Shown in pieces: positions 48,364 through 59,259 of a stretch of DNA of 64,000 bases. The stretch lies in contig CM018609.1 in the NCBI GenBank assembly GCA_009192285.1, positions 575,282 through 639,281 on the forward strand. Reading direction: 5' to 3'. Origin of the DNA: Morchella semilibera (lineage: Eukaryota > Ascomycota > Pezizomycetes > Pezizales > Morchellaceae). A model generated the notes under the pieces. That model was not told the DNA's origin. It was given only the letters and a program-made list of their open reading frames with translations, and made no database searches. Within the stretch, counting starts at the first letter, position 1. The number at the start of each line of letters is the position of its first letter. A program made the position numbers and the translations under genes.

Positions 48364-51300
48364 ATAAAGCAAGCCCCAAGGCAGCGGGAAATTGTTTAAG
48401 TATTAATTATAGCATTGGGTTCGCGACTTTACCCTTTCTTTCTTTTTGAAAAGCGTCCACAACGTTCAGTGGAAATGGGGGAAATCGTACAATTGGTTTC
48501 CTTCAAACGCAAATTGAATGGCCCTTTGCGCTCCTAGGGGTCATTTCTTGTTTACTTCCCGTTATCTTTTTTTTCGTACCTTTGATTGAAATACCCGATT
48601 TTGCTAGCTAAACTTTAGGAAATTTTGAATGTCTGGGTTATCCTGTTTCCCCAGACCTGCTTTATCTCTTCTTCTTTCCCAACACCTTTATTATTTATGT
48701 ATTTCTTTCCCTTACTCTTTTTGCGGGCGGTTTCCACAAATTGCATTTCGGCGACCGGTCGGTTTGTAGAGGGGGTTTTTGCAGCGTGTTATCTGACCTT
48801 GAATGAAACGATCGTGGACGTGCTCAGGAAGGGAGACCAGCGATGTAATTATGATAAATGCTTTTCTTCTATTTTCTTGTTGTTATCCTTGTTTGTCTTT
48901 TGCTTGCTGCTACGGGTGGAATTTGTACCTCTAGTTATTAGTAATATGGAGAAGCTAGGTGGGTGTGAATTCTATCTAACCAGGCCGCTACCGCCGCCGT
49001 TATTATAGCAGTACATCTTAGGGCCCGTTTGGCAACTAGACAGAACGGAGTTTCCAAGGATCAAGACCTAGCAGAAGGATCGTTGAAAGGGTGAAAACTC
49101 CTGTTGCCAAACGAGCCCTTAATCATCATCTCTCACTCCTGTGTGCGCACTGACCTCAATGGGCTCCACATGTCTCACTTGGCCGCGGGGTTATATATTG
49201 CAGCGTGTGATATGATGGAGGGGTGATAACATGTATCTATAGGTGTCAACCTGTCTTTTGCTGGATATGCACGCAGACTTAGTGTCGGGGTCTCTGCCAC
49301 AGTGAAAGACCCCTATTGGCTGGTCCGTGCCCGGTTTCCGAATGACAAGCAACTGGGTAAGGACCTCTTTTTTGTAAGGCCTGAAGAAAGATTGATCACT
49401 GCCCTCGCCCTTGGTAAGGCCAGTAGTAGTGTAAGACATGACAGGCGCACCTCCGGTTGTGGTGGATATTGACCGAACTCCCTTCACATCCTGCCACTGT
49501 ATTCTTACATTGCAGGTCCCTGGTACATGTGTGTGTTTTTGCTCTCCAAGCTGAAAGTCGAACCCCCCAATTAACACCCAACCTGGTAAAAAGCCCAAGC
49601 GTTTACTATGGCGAGTGATATACTATGATCCCATGTATATTACGAAGGTACATGTACTTACCCCTTGGCATCGATAGACAGGTGGTACATGGGTATGCTG
49701 ATAGATAGCGTGTATATATATAGCCTTGGTTTTGTGGGTCTGGGTCATAGATTGTTCCTTTGGGTACGTCTCATGCCCTCAGCGCTGCAGACAGCTGCGC
49801 TGCGTTAACCCCTCTGTAGGGCTACGTATAACGTTTATTGACAAGCCCCAGTGATGGGCTGGTATTCCCTGCCTGGCCCCAGGTTATGGAGCCCCTGTAT
49901 GATGGGGTATAAGGCACATTATACTATGCGGCGCTACAAATCCTCAAGATGCCCCAACAGTCAGCATCCGGCACACCAGGAGTCAGCTTGAGAGGCTAAG
50001 CAGGTTGGAAATCAATGGCTTAGGAGCGGATTGGAGTGCCTCTCATGGCTCTGCTTCTTATGGTGCGGTACTGGGTAAATGTGAGATCCTTGATTTGATA
50101 TGGGGTTGGTTGGCGGATCATACATTCCTTTCTGGAGTGACTGTAGTAAGTTAGTTGGAGTCTCTAAGTAACATGATAGACGTACGTAGTGCTCGAGCCA
50201 GAGGGCTTAAAACACCCGGAAATCTAGCCCGGGGGTATATAACCCGAGGACGCTACATTAGGCTCTAGTTAGTGTACGTAGAAGGTTCGACGGTATTTCC
50301 AGATACTTTCTTCAAATCACGGTTTACGCGTTGAGCCATCACCAATTGTGATACAAATGGGAGGTTAATGATGTAGGGGGCCTGAGAACGCCGTAGGGGA
50401 GTTTGGGGGGTGGGGCTGGTTTTGTCTTTAAGCTGCATTAAAAGAGGGCCCTTGCCTTAAGGTGCTAGAGTCAGCATCATGAGCTATATACATGTATGCA
50501 GCCCTCACCACTAGCCGCCGTGGGGGATCACGGAATATGGTGAATAAATACTCTACACAGCTGCAGCCTGTCCACATACTTCATATCCACACTCCATGTC
50601 ATCCCTCGCTACTAGAGCTGTCAGATTCGGCAAAGCCCAGACCTTACCCTAGTGTAACCTACGCGTAGCTAGGCAAATTAGCGGCATTCGAGTATAGTAT
50701 AACGACCACGGGATATTGGAGTCACAGGGTATCACTCGCCATATAGTACCACGTGTTTGCCGTTGTCAGTACATGCAGTGACGGGCATGGCCCCGCCCGT
50801 GACAGGCAGACAGACAGACAGACAGGGTAGGTTGGTGTCGGGCGGCTGCAAGCAGCTCACGGATGCCAAGCCCGCAGGGCGGACGCAGTCCCGCCCCCAC
50901 AAACTGCCAGATCTGAGAGCCTGCTGAGGAAGCCAAAGCCGCACAGTGCGGCCAAACGATTAAAGTATACAAGTATACACAAGGCAGCGAGAGGGGAAGA
51001 GGGCGGGAAAGAGCACCCACAGATCTAGAGGCAATCAAACCGGTCCAGCTCTGCAGTTGCGATCGAACTAGCAGTAAACAAATCCTTTTCGAGGGACCGA
51101 GAGGAAAGGGTCGAAACCCATGGAGGACAGCCTACAAGGCCTAGGTACTCCACGAGTCAAGGGCAAAATTCCCCTCCTACCCCCCACCAGCGAGGATCCT
51201 CCAAAACGTGACTTCCTAAATATCGCCACCCACCCCACCCCACTTTTGGTATCTACAGTACAAAGTACTTTAGGCATGGCGAGGTGTAGAGGTGTGTGTT

Positions 51301-53441
51301 TTACACATGATGGTTCGCGGAGGTTTCACCGTTGGGACTAACTGTGCATGTGGTTGACATGGGGTATTGGATGTAGATCCTTGTTGAAGTTGGGGTCAGA
51401 TCTGAGCCATGGGTCAAAGGCTTGTTTCTCTACTTTACTGGGCCTGTAGATGGTTAATGCTTCCATGTGCTTGGCTGTGGAATGTGCGCGCGGTAATGGC
51501 GCGCTTATCTAGGTTCATGACTACATACACACTCCAGGACGCTTGATCGTGGGTATGATTGTGTGCTTATACTTGTAGCCACTTACTTAGGAGGAACACA
51601 GGCGGACGATGTCTGGAGAGGTGGTGTTGGTCACAACGGATCACTCGGCCCCAAATCTAGGCAGGCATTGTAGTGGCCACCCTAGGTGGTTGGCGTTAAC
51701 TGTTCTGTACGCGTGCAGTGTTAAATCAATAACGTCTAATCTATTGTTTATAACTGGTCGGTTACTGGGTAGTCAGTTTCATATTCACCAGTCTGGCGAA
51801 GTATCAAGGGATCAGATTACATGTATTTATCCAGGACTGCTCTCATGCATACATGTATTTATCCTCATTTTGAAGTCATGTACGCCTATGTAGGGATACG
51901 AGTCCATGCGTGCCTCCAATTGACAGCTCAAGGTTAGATATTGCTACGAACCGGTGGGGTCGTAACCACTTCCAGATCCACACACCCCTACTTGTAGCAG
52001 CTGTGTGGTCGCTACAGGGCTTGCCATATTGGAAGAGGCTTGGAGATCTGATGATACAGTATGCGCCCATAAATTCAATTGGCGATATCCGTGCTGAAAG
52101 AGCTACGAGTTTGTTGCAGGGGTAAGTTAACGACTCTACATGTATGTGTACTCAAAATAGACTATGAGACAGCCTATGGTAACGCGGAAATGGGAGGGAG
52201 GGAGGGAGGGACAATGGCGCCATCCAGAGAGGTCAGTGCTGTAAAATTGCCCGGACGGCCATGATGGTCACTATAAATTAAGCTTAGTGTTACGCGTACG
52301 TACTGAGGCATCATAGCGATGAGGTTTGGACATGTGGCTAGCACATGAAGTACATACAGGTAGCAACACCAACTCCAAGTACTTAAGACATTGAGGAAGC
52401 TGCTGGTCATCCATAGTGCCTTTGAACAACAGAATAGAGTGCTGATGATCACTCACGTTTTTCAATACCCAGATCGCTTCCAACCAACCAACCAACTACT
52501 CGGGACCTCGGAAGTCGGAACAGAGAATAGGGCTGCCTGTAATGATGATGATGTGCTTGACATATATCCGTAATTCCCCCGTTGGCCGTTTTTGAGACCC
52601 TGATTTCTTGGCAGGGGGGGGGGGGGGGGGCGAGATGTTGGACCCTGGTAATAGCTACTAGCTGAGTACAGGGTATCTGTGTTCAAAGTTCTTTTTTTGG
52701 AAGGGTTTGTTTAACTGCGGCTGTGAGGAAGACGACGACGACGACAGGACAGGACAGGACAAGACAGGACAGGACAAGATGTTTGTGGAGTCTAGTATAT
52801 ATATATACTGAACTGTATATTGATCAGGTACCACAAGTATAATAGGAGCTGATAAAGTTGGTACACATACATACTTTAAATATTCGCATATCTGCTATAC
52901 TCTACTGCTATTGGTCGACCTATGATCCATCGACTAAACTGCATACCTGGCTGGCTGTCACTCACTCCCGAGTTTTCCTAGAGCCCTGTAATACCCTTCC
53001 TTCCTTCCTCCTGCATTGCAAGCTGGGCCCCACCCCCGTGCTGCATTACGTTGTTCCAACTTCCCACCCCCCCCGCGCCCGATACAGTACCTTTTCAGGA
53101 GACGGATTCAACATTGCGCAGGCGCAAGAAAAATCAATCTATCTCTCTGTTTCTTATCAAATATCTGTCTCCTTCAAAAAAAAAAAAAAAACATCCATCC
53201 ACCCATTCACTCACTCACACACCCCTCCAACCCCCCCAACCACTTTACACGACTCACGAAACCCACGCGAGCCAATCTCCGACATACGCTGATCAGTTAC
53301 AACGCCTCTTTCTATCCTTTATTCTCGATCTATCCGTTGAAAAGTGTGCTGGTTGGCCCTCGAAAGTTCACTAACAAAACGGAGGAGAGGAGTGTAGAGT
53401 GTGAGGGAAGGAGGAAAGGATAACTGCGTGCTTGGACGAGA
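48364..53441. other. Long intergenic stretch between alpha-actinin and MID1
   Basis: About 5 kb without a supported gene. After the alpha-actinin 3' flank comes the small inverted-repeat element at 49021-49118. An open minus-strand frame of 135 codons at 49191-49598 has no recognisable family. Simple repeats: GGGA at about 52194-52211, poly-G at about 52613-52631, a GAC/AGGAC repeat at about 52731-52780. TACATGTA occurs at 49649, 50489, 51818, 51850 and 52137; the copies at 51818 and 51850 share the longer word TACATGTATTTATCC. The bipartite motif occurs at 49612-49628, 50722-50738 and 51631-51647. The final 450 bases are the pyrimidine-rich MID1 leader. Confidence 0.5.
49021..49118. mobile_element. 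Tourist-like MITE (PIF/Harbinger group), 98 bp
   Basis: The ends form terminal inverted repeats, GGGCCCGTTTGGCAAC on the left and the complement of GTTGCCAAACGAGCCC on the right, 16 bp with one mismatch; a further GGAGTTT pair lies inside. The element is flanked by TTA at 49018-49020 and TTA at 49119-49121, the 3-bp target duplication used by PIF/Harbinger transposases. The GGGC-CGTTTGG end also fits that superfamily. It is far too short to code for a transposase, so it must be non-autonomous. It lies about 650 bp beyond the alpha-actinin stop. No second copy was found in the window. Confidence 0.75.
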
Positions 53442-55433
53442 ATGCCCTCGCTGTCATTATCATCATGTTCGTTTAGCCTCACGCCGCTACAATCAAAATT
53501 CTTCGCGTCCTTTTTTCATGCGACCCTGTTTGTGTTTGTGCTGTTCTTTGTGTCAAACCCGAGAACTGTGTACTCGTTCGATAGTGGTGTTCGACTGCCT
53601 GGACTCGAAGCTCTTGGCGGTTTAGAGCTGAATGGCGACTTTTGTGCACCGCTTGATGAAGACTGCCGTGGGGGAGGAGCAGCCGGTGGAGGTGATGTGG
53701 ACGACACTAACGGCTTTCATGAACAGATACTGGACTTGCAGGACCTTCAGGAATTGAGAACGAGGGATAATGAAATTGTTCGTGGGCTGGGGAACGGTGT
53801 ACCTGGACGGTATAACCTCCAGTTTGGGGAAATCAACTACTGGCTTCTGGAACCGAATGATCTCTACGGGTCGACAACCGCTAAACGGGGCACAGGAGGT
53901 GAGCTGAGACGGGGAGACGGGGAGCACGAGAACGAAAAGCGTCAAAACGGCGATCCAGTGGAGCTCTACATTACGTTCAACACATGTCTTCAGCCCCAAC
54001 CAAACCAAGATCTTCCGGAGTCGCAGCGTCCCACAGAGTCACCCCCGCAGCTCCAGGTCTACATGTCGAACACCACCGAGAATCAGGCCCCAGGGCCGGG
54101 AGCTGCTGATAAGCCGCAGATTGAGATACCGATCATTGGTGGTTTTGGAAATCTCACAATCTGGTCATCTGGCTCAACGTGGATCGGGATTTATGCACCA
54201 ACTGTCGATGATAATGACCAATGGGTTGATATCTGGAGTTACGAAATTGTGCTCTCTACCACCAAGCCGTACCACCAATACATCGAGGACCAGTTCCTCT
54301 ATCTTATCGATACAGATGATACCTCCGCTCTACTCATCACAGGGAACATGACTACGACCTCATCCCACGAAGGTGGTTTTGACGAGGACGTAGATGGCGA
54401 CGAGCTCATGGAACGCACCCCTCCTTACAAGATGTACGCGCAAAACACTGGTGTGCAATCCCGATTCAATGGGCTTGAGCGCTCCTACTGCGCCGTGAGG
54501 GGGTTGGCCCAAACCAGCACCTCCGACGTATCTATGACTCGGCGAGGCCTGGGCAACCTCCCTAAGGAGCAGTTCCACCTCCGGGAACTCAACCGCTCCT
54601 CCACGTACCTTGGCTTCCTGACCCGCCCCGGTGGAAATGGCTCTAACGCAGATGACACCTCGGGAACAGTCTGGCGCGCAATGCGTATCAATACCAAGGG
54701 TGACGGGAACTGCCAGATTATTTACAACCTCCCGTTTTGCAGCGAAGTCGCATACGCAGTCCCCAGCAACCCGACCCTTTTTGGCATCCAACAGCTCACG
54801 TCCTTCTACGACAACATTGCCACAAACTGGTACAAGAACTTTAGCTACTCGCTGCAGCTGATCCCATGTAACGCCACCAAGTCCGCGGCCTACTCGCTCG
54901 TGCGCGGGTGCGACGACTGTGCCTCTGCATACAAGAACTGGCTGTGTGCCGTGACAATCCCGCGGTGCATGGACTACTCGTCAACACTCCCGTATCTTGC
55001 CGAGCGCGCGTCCAACGAGCTCTTCTACAATGCCACCAACCAAGCCCTACAGTTGCACCCCTATTCGCCGGCGCTATCGCCGGCCGCGCTCGCTGCGCGT
55101 GTGAATACGACGGAGACGAGCGTGGCAAGTCGCAATAAGCAGATTGATCAAGTGGTAAGGCCAGGTCCGTATAAGGAGGTAAAGCCTTGCATGGACTTGT
55201 GCTGGACACTGATGCAGAGCTGCCCGACGACGTTCGGGTTTTCATGCCCGGATATGGGACAGCCGGGGGGGTTGCAGAGTTATGGGAACAGGGACGACGA
55301 GGGAGACATCACTTGTAGTTACCTTGGTGCCGTCTATTTCCTGAGCGCGGCTGGGAGAGTGTGGGGTTTTGGGTTGGGTGTGGTGGGGTGGACGCTGTGG
55401 ATATTGGTGTGGATGGTGTGGGTGGGTATGTAG
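53442..55433 (+). CDS. MID1: Mid1 stretch-activated calcium channel component
   Basis: A single-exon gene of 663 residues. A hydrophobic N-terminus (about 10-45) acts as a signal sequence. A long extracytoplasmic part with several NxT/S glycosylation sites follows, including the IYAPTVDDNDQWVDIWSYEI segment and TVWRAMRINTKGDGNCQIIY. The C-terminal third is cysteine-rich with CNATKSAAYSLVRGCDDCA, NWLCAVTIPRCMDY and KPCMDLCWTLMQSCPTTFGF, which are the hallmarks of Mid1. The protein ends in a hydrophobic helix (GFGLGVVGWTLWILVWMVW), likely a GPI or membrane anchor. Mid1 with Cch1 forms the high-affinity calcium influx system used in mating, wall stress and tip growth. The start is the first ATG of the frame and gives a proper signal peptide. 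No odd features. Confidence 0.93.
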   Translation: MPSLSLSSCSFSLTPLQSKFFASFFHATLFVFVLFFVSNPRTVYSFDSGVRLPGLEALGGLELNGDFCAPLDEDCRGGGAAGGGDVDDTNGFHEQILDLQDLQELRTRDNEIVRGLGNGVPGRYNLQFGEINYWLLEPNDLYGSTTAKRGTGGELRRGDGEHENEKRQNGDPVELYITFNTCLQPQPNQDLPESQRPTESPPQLQVYMSNTTENQAPGPGAADKPQIEIPIIGGFGNLTIWSSGSTWIGIYAPTVDDNDQWVDIWSYEIVLSTTKPYHQYIEDQFLYLIDTDDTSALLITGNMTTTSSHEGGFDEDVDGDELMERTPPYKMYAQNTGVQSRFNGLERSYCAVRGLAQTSTSDVSMTRRGLGNLPKEQFHLRELNRSSTYLGFLTRPGGNGSNADDTSGTVWRAMRINTKGDGNCQIIYNLPFCSEVAYAVPSNPTLFGIQQLTSFYDNIATNWYKNFSYSLQLIPCNATKSAAYSLVRGCDDCASAYKNWLCAVTIPRCMDYSSTLPYLAERASNELFYNATNQALQLHPYSPALSPAALAARVNTTETSVASRNKQIDQVVRPGPYKEVKPCMDLCWTLMQSCPTTFGFSCPDMGQPGGLQSYGNRDDEGDITCSYLGAVYFLSAAGRVWGFGLGVVGWTLWILVWMVWVGM

Positions 55434-56760
55434 GCGTGTCTAGTTCATCCTCTCCTTTTCTGCTTCTTCCATGCCGTCGGACTGCGTTTCTGGTTGGAAT
55501 TTTCTTTTCTTCTGTGTGAGATTTATGTACTGTTTGTTGTTACTTAGCAGAGGAGCAGAGCGATTTGACGAACAGAGAAGGAAAAAAATGTTTATGACTG
55601 AGTGGCTTTGGGGACCTGGGGTGAGGCGTTTATTCCTTGTATTTCTTTTCTTTCTTTTTTTTCCCTTCTTCAATACCTTTGGCTTTTTCTTCTTCCTTTC
55701 CTCCCTTCCTTTTTGTACTCTTTTAATATCCCTCTTATGTTCTTTTGGCACTTGCGCTTGTTGGTATCTAGTTACTTGGCTCGTTTTTCTCTATCATGTT
55801 AGATTAGGATCTTTTTTTATTTTTATTTTTTTTCGGAAACGGTATTTGGGGGTGGGGTGGGGAAAGGTAGGGATATAGATACTTGTAGACGGGGTGTGTG
55901 AGGTACAAAATGAGAGATTTGAAAGCTATGTTGTGGATTTAAAGATGTGCGTTTTATCTTGTGGTGTGCTTGTGCGGGGGTGGTTAGTAGGCACATGTAA
56001 GTATGGTTCGTGCGGTGTGGGGGTGAATGCGGGTGAGTATGGGTGCGGGAGCACTGGAATGGAAATGATAGTGTTCACGTTAGGGTTGGGGTTGGAGGGA
56101 GCGCTCTGGACACAACCGGGATGGGTGCGTCATGGGAAATCACCCGGTGCCTAGTTAAGGCGGGTGGGCGGGGCGTGGGCGTGGAGAGGAGCTGTACTAG
56201 GCAGACAGGGAGAAGAGGGTTTACGAGGACTACAGGTAATACAATAGGGTAGCTGTAAGACAGAGGGGGGGTAAAGGTAAAGGTATATATACCCAGCACT
56301 ACATGTAGTTAGGCAATACAAAGTTCCACATGGGCTTTATAAACACGAGTGATTTTGTATGTTCTGGAAATGAGTTATTTGGCCGGTTGACTTTGGTGCT
56401 ACATAATACCAGTTGAGAATGGGAGGTGTTGTTATTTTGGCTCTTTTATTATACTGGGGTTTTGATAGATGCTTGTGGACCTACTACTACTACTACTATT
56501 CTAAATCTACTAAATGCTGGCTGGCATGGCATGGTATGGGAACTCTGAATCCGGTAGCAATTAGCTATTGCCTGGCAATTGCAGCTCCCAATATACCCCA
56601 ACCCTCAATTGGAGCTATTTATGTAGTCCGGCCCATAAACTACTACTATTCACACACACACCGGCCCATAAGAACATTGCAATTACAAAAAAAAAAGAAG
56701 AAAGGAAAGAAAGAAAAAAAACACCCTTAGATTGCGGTGTTTCCCTCTATACACAATCCC
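55434..56760. other. Intergenic between MID1 and complex I subunit gene
   Basis: T-rich 3' flank of MID1 to about 55830, then GT-rich sequence. A TAC repeat is at about 56482-56497. TACATGTA lies at 56300 and, 46 bp on, an imperfect copy of the bipartite motif (CGAGTGAT-N5-ATGT) at 56346. No gene is supported. Confidence 0.5.
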
Positions 56761-57051
56761 CTAGTGGTGCCCCGCCTCCTTTGCATGCCCGTGGCCATCC
56801 TTCAAGAACACCGCCTCGTACACGCAGTACCCCGCGAACGCCACCGTCGCGATGCCGAGGCCCGGGAACGCGCCCTTGAAGCGGTTCCAGCGTGTGAACG
56901 GGCCCGTGTAGCGCCATGTCTCGCTGCTCAGTGCCATCGTTAGCTACCGTCCTGGATGGGGGGAGGGGGGGACGTACGTGTGGGCCCAGGGGTCGGCGCG
57001 GGAGGGCCTCTTGAGGAGTGATCGGATATCGAAGGGGGTGCGGGGGTCCAT
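56761..57051 (-). CDS. NDUFB3: NADH:ubiquinone oxidoreductase B12 (NDUFB3-like) subunit
   Basis: Two exons, 57051-56978 and 56923-56761, give 78 residues. The spliced centre DPWAHTETWRYTGPFTRWNR and FKGAFPGLGIATVAFAGYCV matches the B12 family of mitochondrial complex I: a short N-terminal matrix part, one membrane helix and a short tail, here ending HGHAKEAGHH. The protein is an accessory subunit of the membrane arm of complex I in the inner membrane. The 54-bp intron has donor GTACGT, a GCTAAC branch site and acceptor GCAG. An unspliced reading from the ATG inside the intron would give a shorter protein lacking DPWAH, so the spliced model is better. It is divergent from WDR70, 263 bp between starts. 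It is too short and split to show as one clear open frame. Confidence 0.88.
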
Positions 57052-57314
57052 TGATGGCTGTTGGTGGTAGTGGTTCGTGTGGTTGTTTGGGGTGGGGGTG
57101 CGTGGTGCGGGCGGTGGGGGTGGGTATATCGAGGGGCGGTCCGGGGGGGAGGAGGGAGGAAGGGGTGGGTTACCCTGTCTGATATGCGTATGAACAGGGT
57201 ATGCATGATGTATGTATGTATTTGTATCATGCAGGAGAGCTTTAAGCTCTTTTTCTCTACCTATTCTACATACATACTCTATTCCACACACACACACAAA
57301 AAAACCACTCCGCA
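57052..57314. promoter_or_regulatory. Shared bidirectional promoter of the B12 subunit and WDR70 genes
   Basis: 263 bp separate the two divergent start codons. The half next to the B12 gene is GC- and G-rich on the plus strand; the WDR70 half is AT-rich with a CA repeat at about 57287-57299 just before the start. Confidence 0.45.
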
Positions 57315-59259
57315 ATGTCCAAACCCAGGTCCAAACCCCTCAAGATGCTCCCCGGCGAAGAAGAGGCAGAAGAAGACAATGAGCCAATTGTTGAAACCTC
57401 ATTCCTCACTGCCGACGAGGAGGCAGCAATGCGCGCGTTCATGCCCACCTCCTTCGGGAAACAGACCGTGAAGCAGGACGTCGAGGCCCAATTCGCGCAG
57501 ACACGGCGTCGCCCACTCGACGCGCCCAGTTCGCCAAAGGGGAAGGGGAAGGGGAAGCAGGTCTTTGTTGCGCAGCGCCGCGTCGACGACGAGGAGGATG
57601 AAGCAGAGGTTGTTAGGCGTAATGCTGGCATAGCAGGTGGCGATAATGACAATGATAGTGACGACGATGACGATGACGATGACAGCGATAGCGACGAAGA
57701 GGAGTACCCAATATCGCACGAAATCGTCCTCAAGGACCACACAAAGCCCATCTCCACCATCAGTCTCGACCCCTCGGGCACGCGCATCGCCACCGGCAGC
57801 CACGACTACCTGGTGAAGCTCTGGGACTTCCCGTCCATGTCCCGCGACCACCTGCACGCCTTCAAGTCCCTCGAGCCCTCAGAGTCCCACCACGTCCACA
57901 CCGCAGCCTTCTCGCACACCGACAGCGGCCAGAGCATCCTCGTCGTGCCGGCCGCCCCACAGGCAAAGGTCCTCTCGCGCGACGGCGACACCCTCGTCGA
58001 GTTCGTGAAGGGGGACATGTACCTGCGCGACATGCACAACACCAAGGGGCACGTGTCGGAGCTGACGGGGGGCGCGTGGCACCCAACGGCGAAGGGCGTG
58101 CTGGCGACCGCGGGGACGGACTCGACGATCAGGATCTGGGACGTCGACAGGAAGAGGCAGCACAGGGATATCATGGTGCATAAGAGCCGGACGGGCAAGG
58201 GCGGCAGGAGCAGGATGTGCTGTCTTGCGTGGGCGGGGGGCGCGGAGGCGGCCCAGAATCTGATTGCGACGGTGGCGCTGGATGGGGTGCTGGCGCTGTA
58301 TTCCGGGGATGGGCCGTATACGAGGCCAGTCATGGAGGTGAGAGATGCGCATAAGAGGGATACGTGGACTGGCGGGCTAGCATTCTCGCACGATGGCAGG
58401 ATGCTGGTGACGAGAGGGCAGGACGGCGATATCAAACGTAACCCCCCCCCTCCATTTTTCCGGCATAACGATCATTACCCCTCCCCGTGATCATTACCAG
58501 TTATACTAACACACACCCGTAGTCTGGGATACCCGTAAGATCAAGACCCCCATCACAACACGCACAGACTTCGCTGTCCCCCTCCACCCCGAATCCAACA
58601 TCGTCTTCTCCCCCAACAGCACCACCCTCATCACCGGCGACACCACCGGCACCCTCCACCTCCTCTCCCCCGCCACCCTCCGCACCGAACACTCCGTCCC
58701 CGTCACCCCCGGCATCCCTCTCATCGCCGTCACCTGGCACCCGCGCATCAACCACATCCTGTGCGGCAGCGCAAACGGCCACATCACAGCCCTCTACTCG
58801 CCCAATCTCTCCACACGCGGCGCCTGCCTCGTCGTCGCCAAGGCGCCGCGCAAGCGGCACATCGACGACACGACCGAGACGGCGGGCGTGTCCGCGGACG
58901 CCGTGATCCTGCCAAACGCCATACTGGGGGGTCCGGGGCGGGGCGCGGGCGCAGGCGCAGGCAGCGAGAAGGACCCGAGGAGGCCCGCGAGGCCCGCCGT
59001 AACCCCGTGGGGCAAGAGTCAGCCGGACCAGGGCCACATCGAGAACAGCATCCCGCTGGCCAGCATGAGGGATGAGGACCCGCGGGCGGCGCTGCTCAAG
59101 TACGCGGAGGTTGCGGAGAGGGAGCCAATGTTTACGGGCGCGTGGAGGGAGACGCAGCCCGTCACGATATATGCGCAGGTGGAGGAGGGGGAGGAGGAGG
59201 AGGCGGAGGCGGCGGGCAGGGGGGACGGGAGGGCGAGGAAGAGGAGGAGAGGGGGCTAG
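57315..59259 (+). CDS. WDR70: WD40-repeat protein WDR70
   Basis: Two exons, 57315-58437 and 58523-59259, give 619 residues. An N-terminal tail with ADEEAAMRAFMPTSFGKQTV and a run of Asp/Ser (about 110-135) precedes a seven-bladed WD40 propeller: GTRIATGSHDYLVKLWDF, KGVLATAGTDSTIRIWDVDR, GRMLVTRGQDGDIKLWDTRK and further weaker blades. The C-terminus has SIPLASMRDEDPRAALLKYA followed by QPVTIYAQVEE, the conserved end of WDR70, then a basic nuclear signal (RKRRRGG). In fission yeast and humans WDR70 associates with the CRL4 ubiquitin ligase and promotes H2B ubiquitylation and DNA-end resection after damage. The 85-bp intron splits the LWD of a blade (donor GTAACC, acceptor GTAG). GC-rich codon use is stronger here than in most neighbours. 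Confidence 0.92.

Noticed and set aside
49191-49598. A 135-residue minus-strand open frame
   Set aside because: No recognisable family, no clear promoter or splice context, and two iterated spacer motifs lie beside it; kept only as a note in the spacer entry.
52731-52780. GAC and AGGAC repeats as a possible CRISPR-like array
   Set aside because: No spacers between the units; it is an ordinary microsatellite, and CRISPR arrays are not expected in fungal nuclear DNA.
56737-56943. Small Arg/Ala-rich plus-strand protein
   Set aside because: Antisense shadow of the complex I B12 subunit, whose spliced product matches its family.
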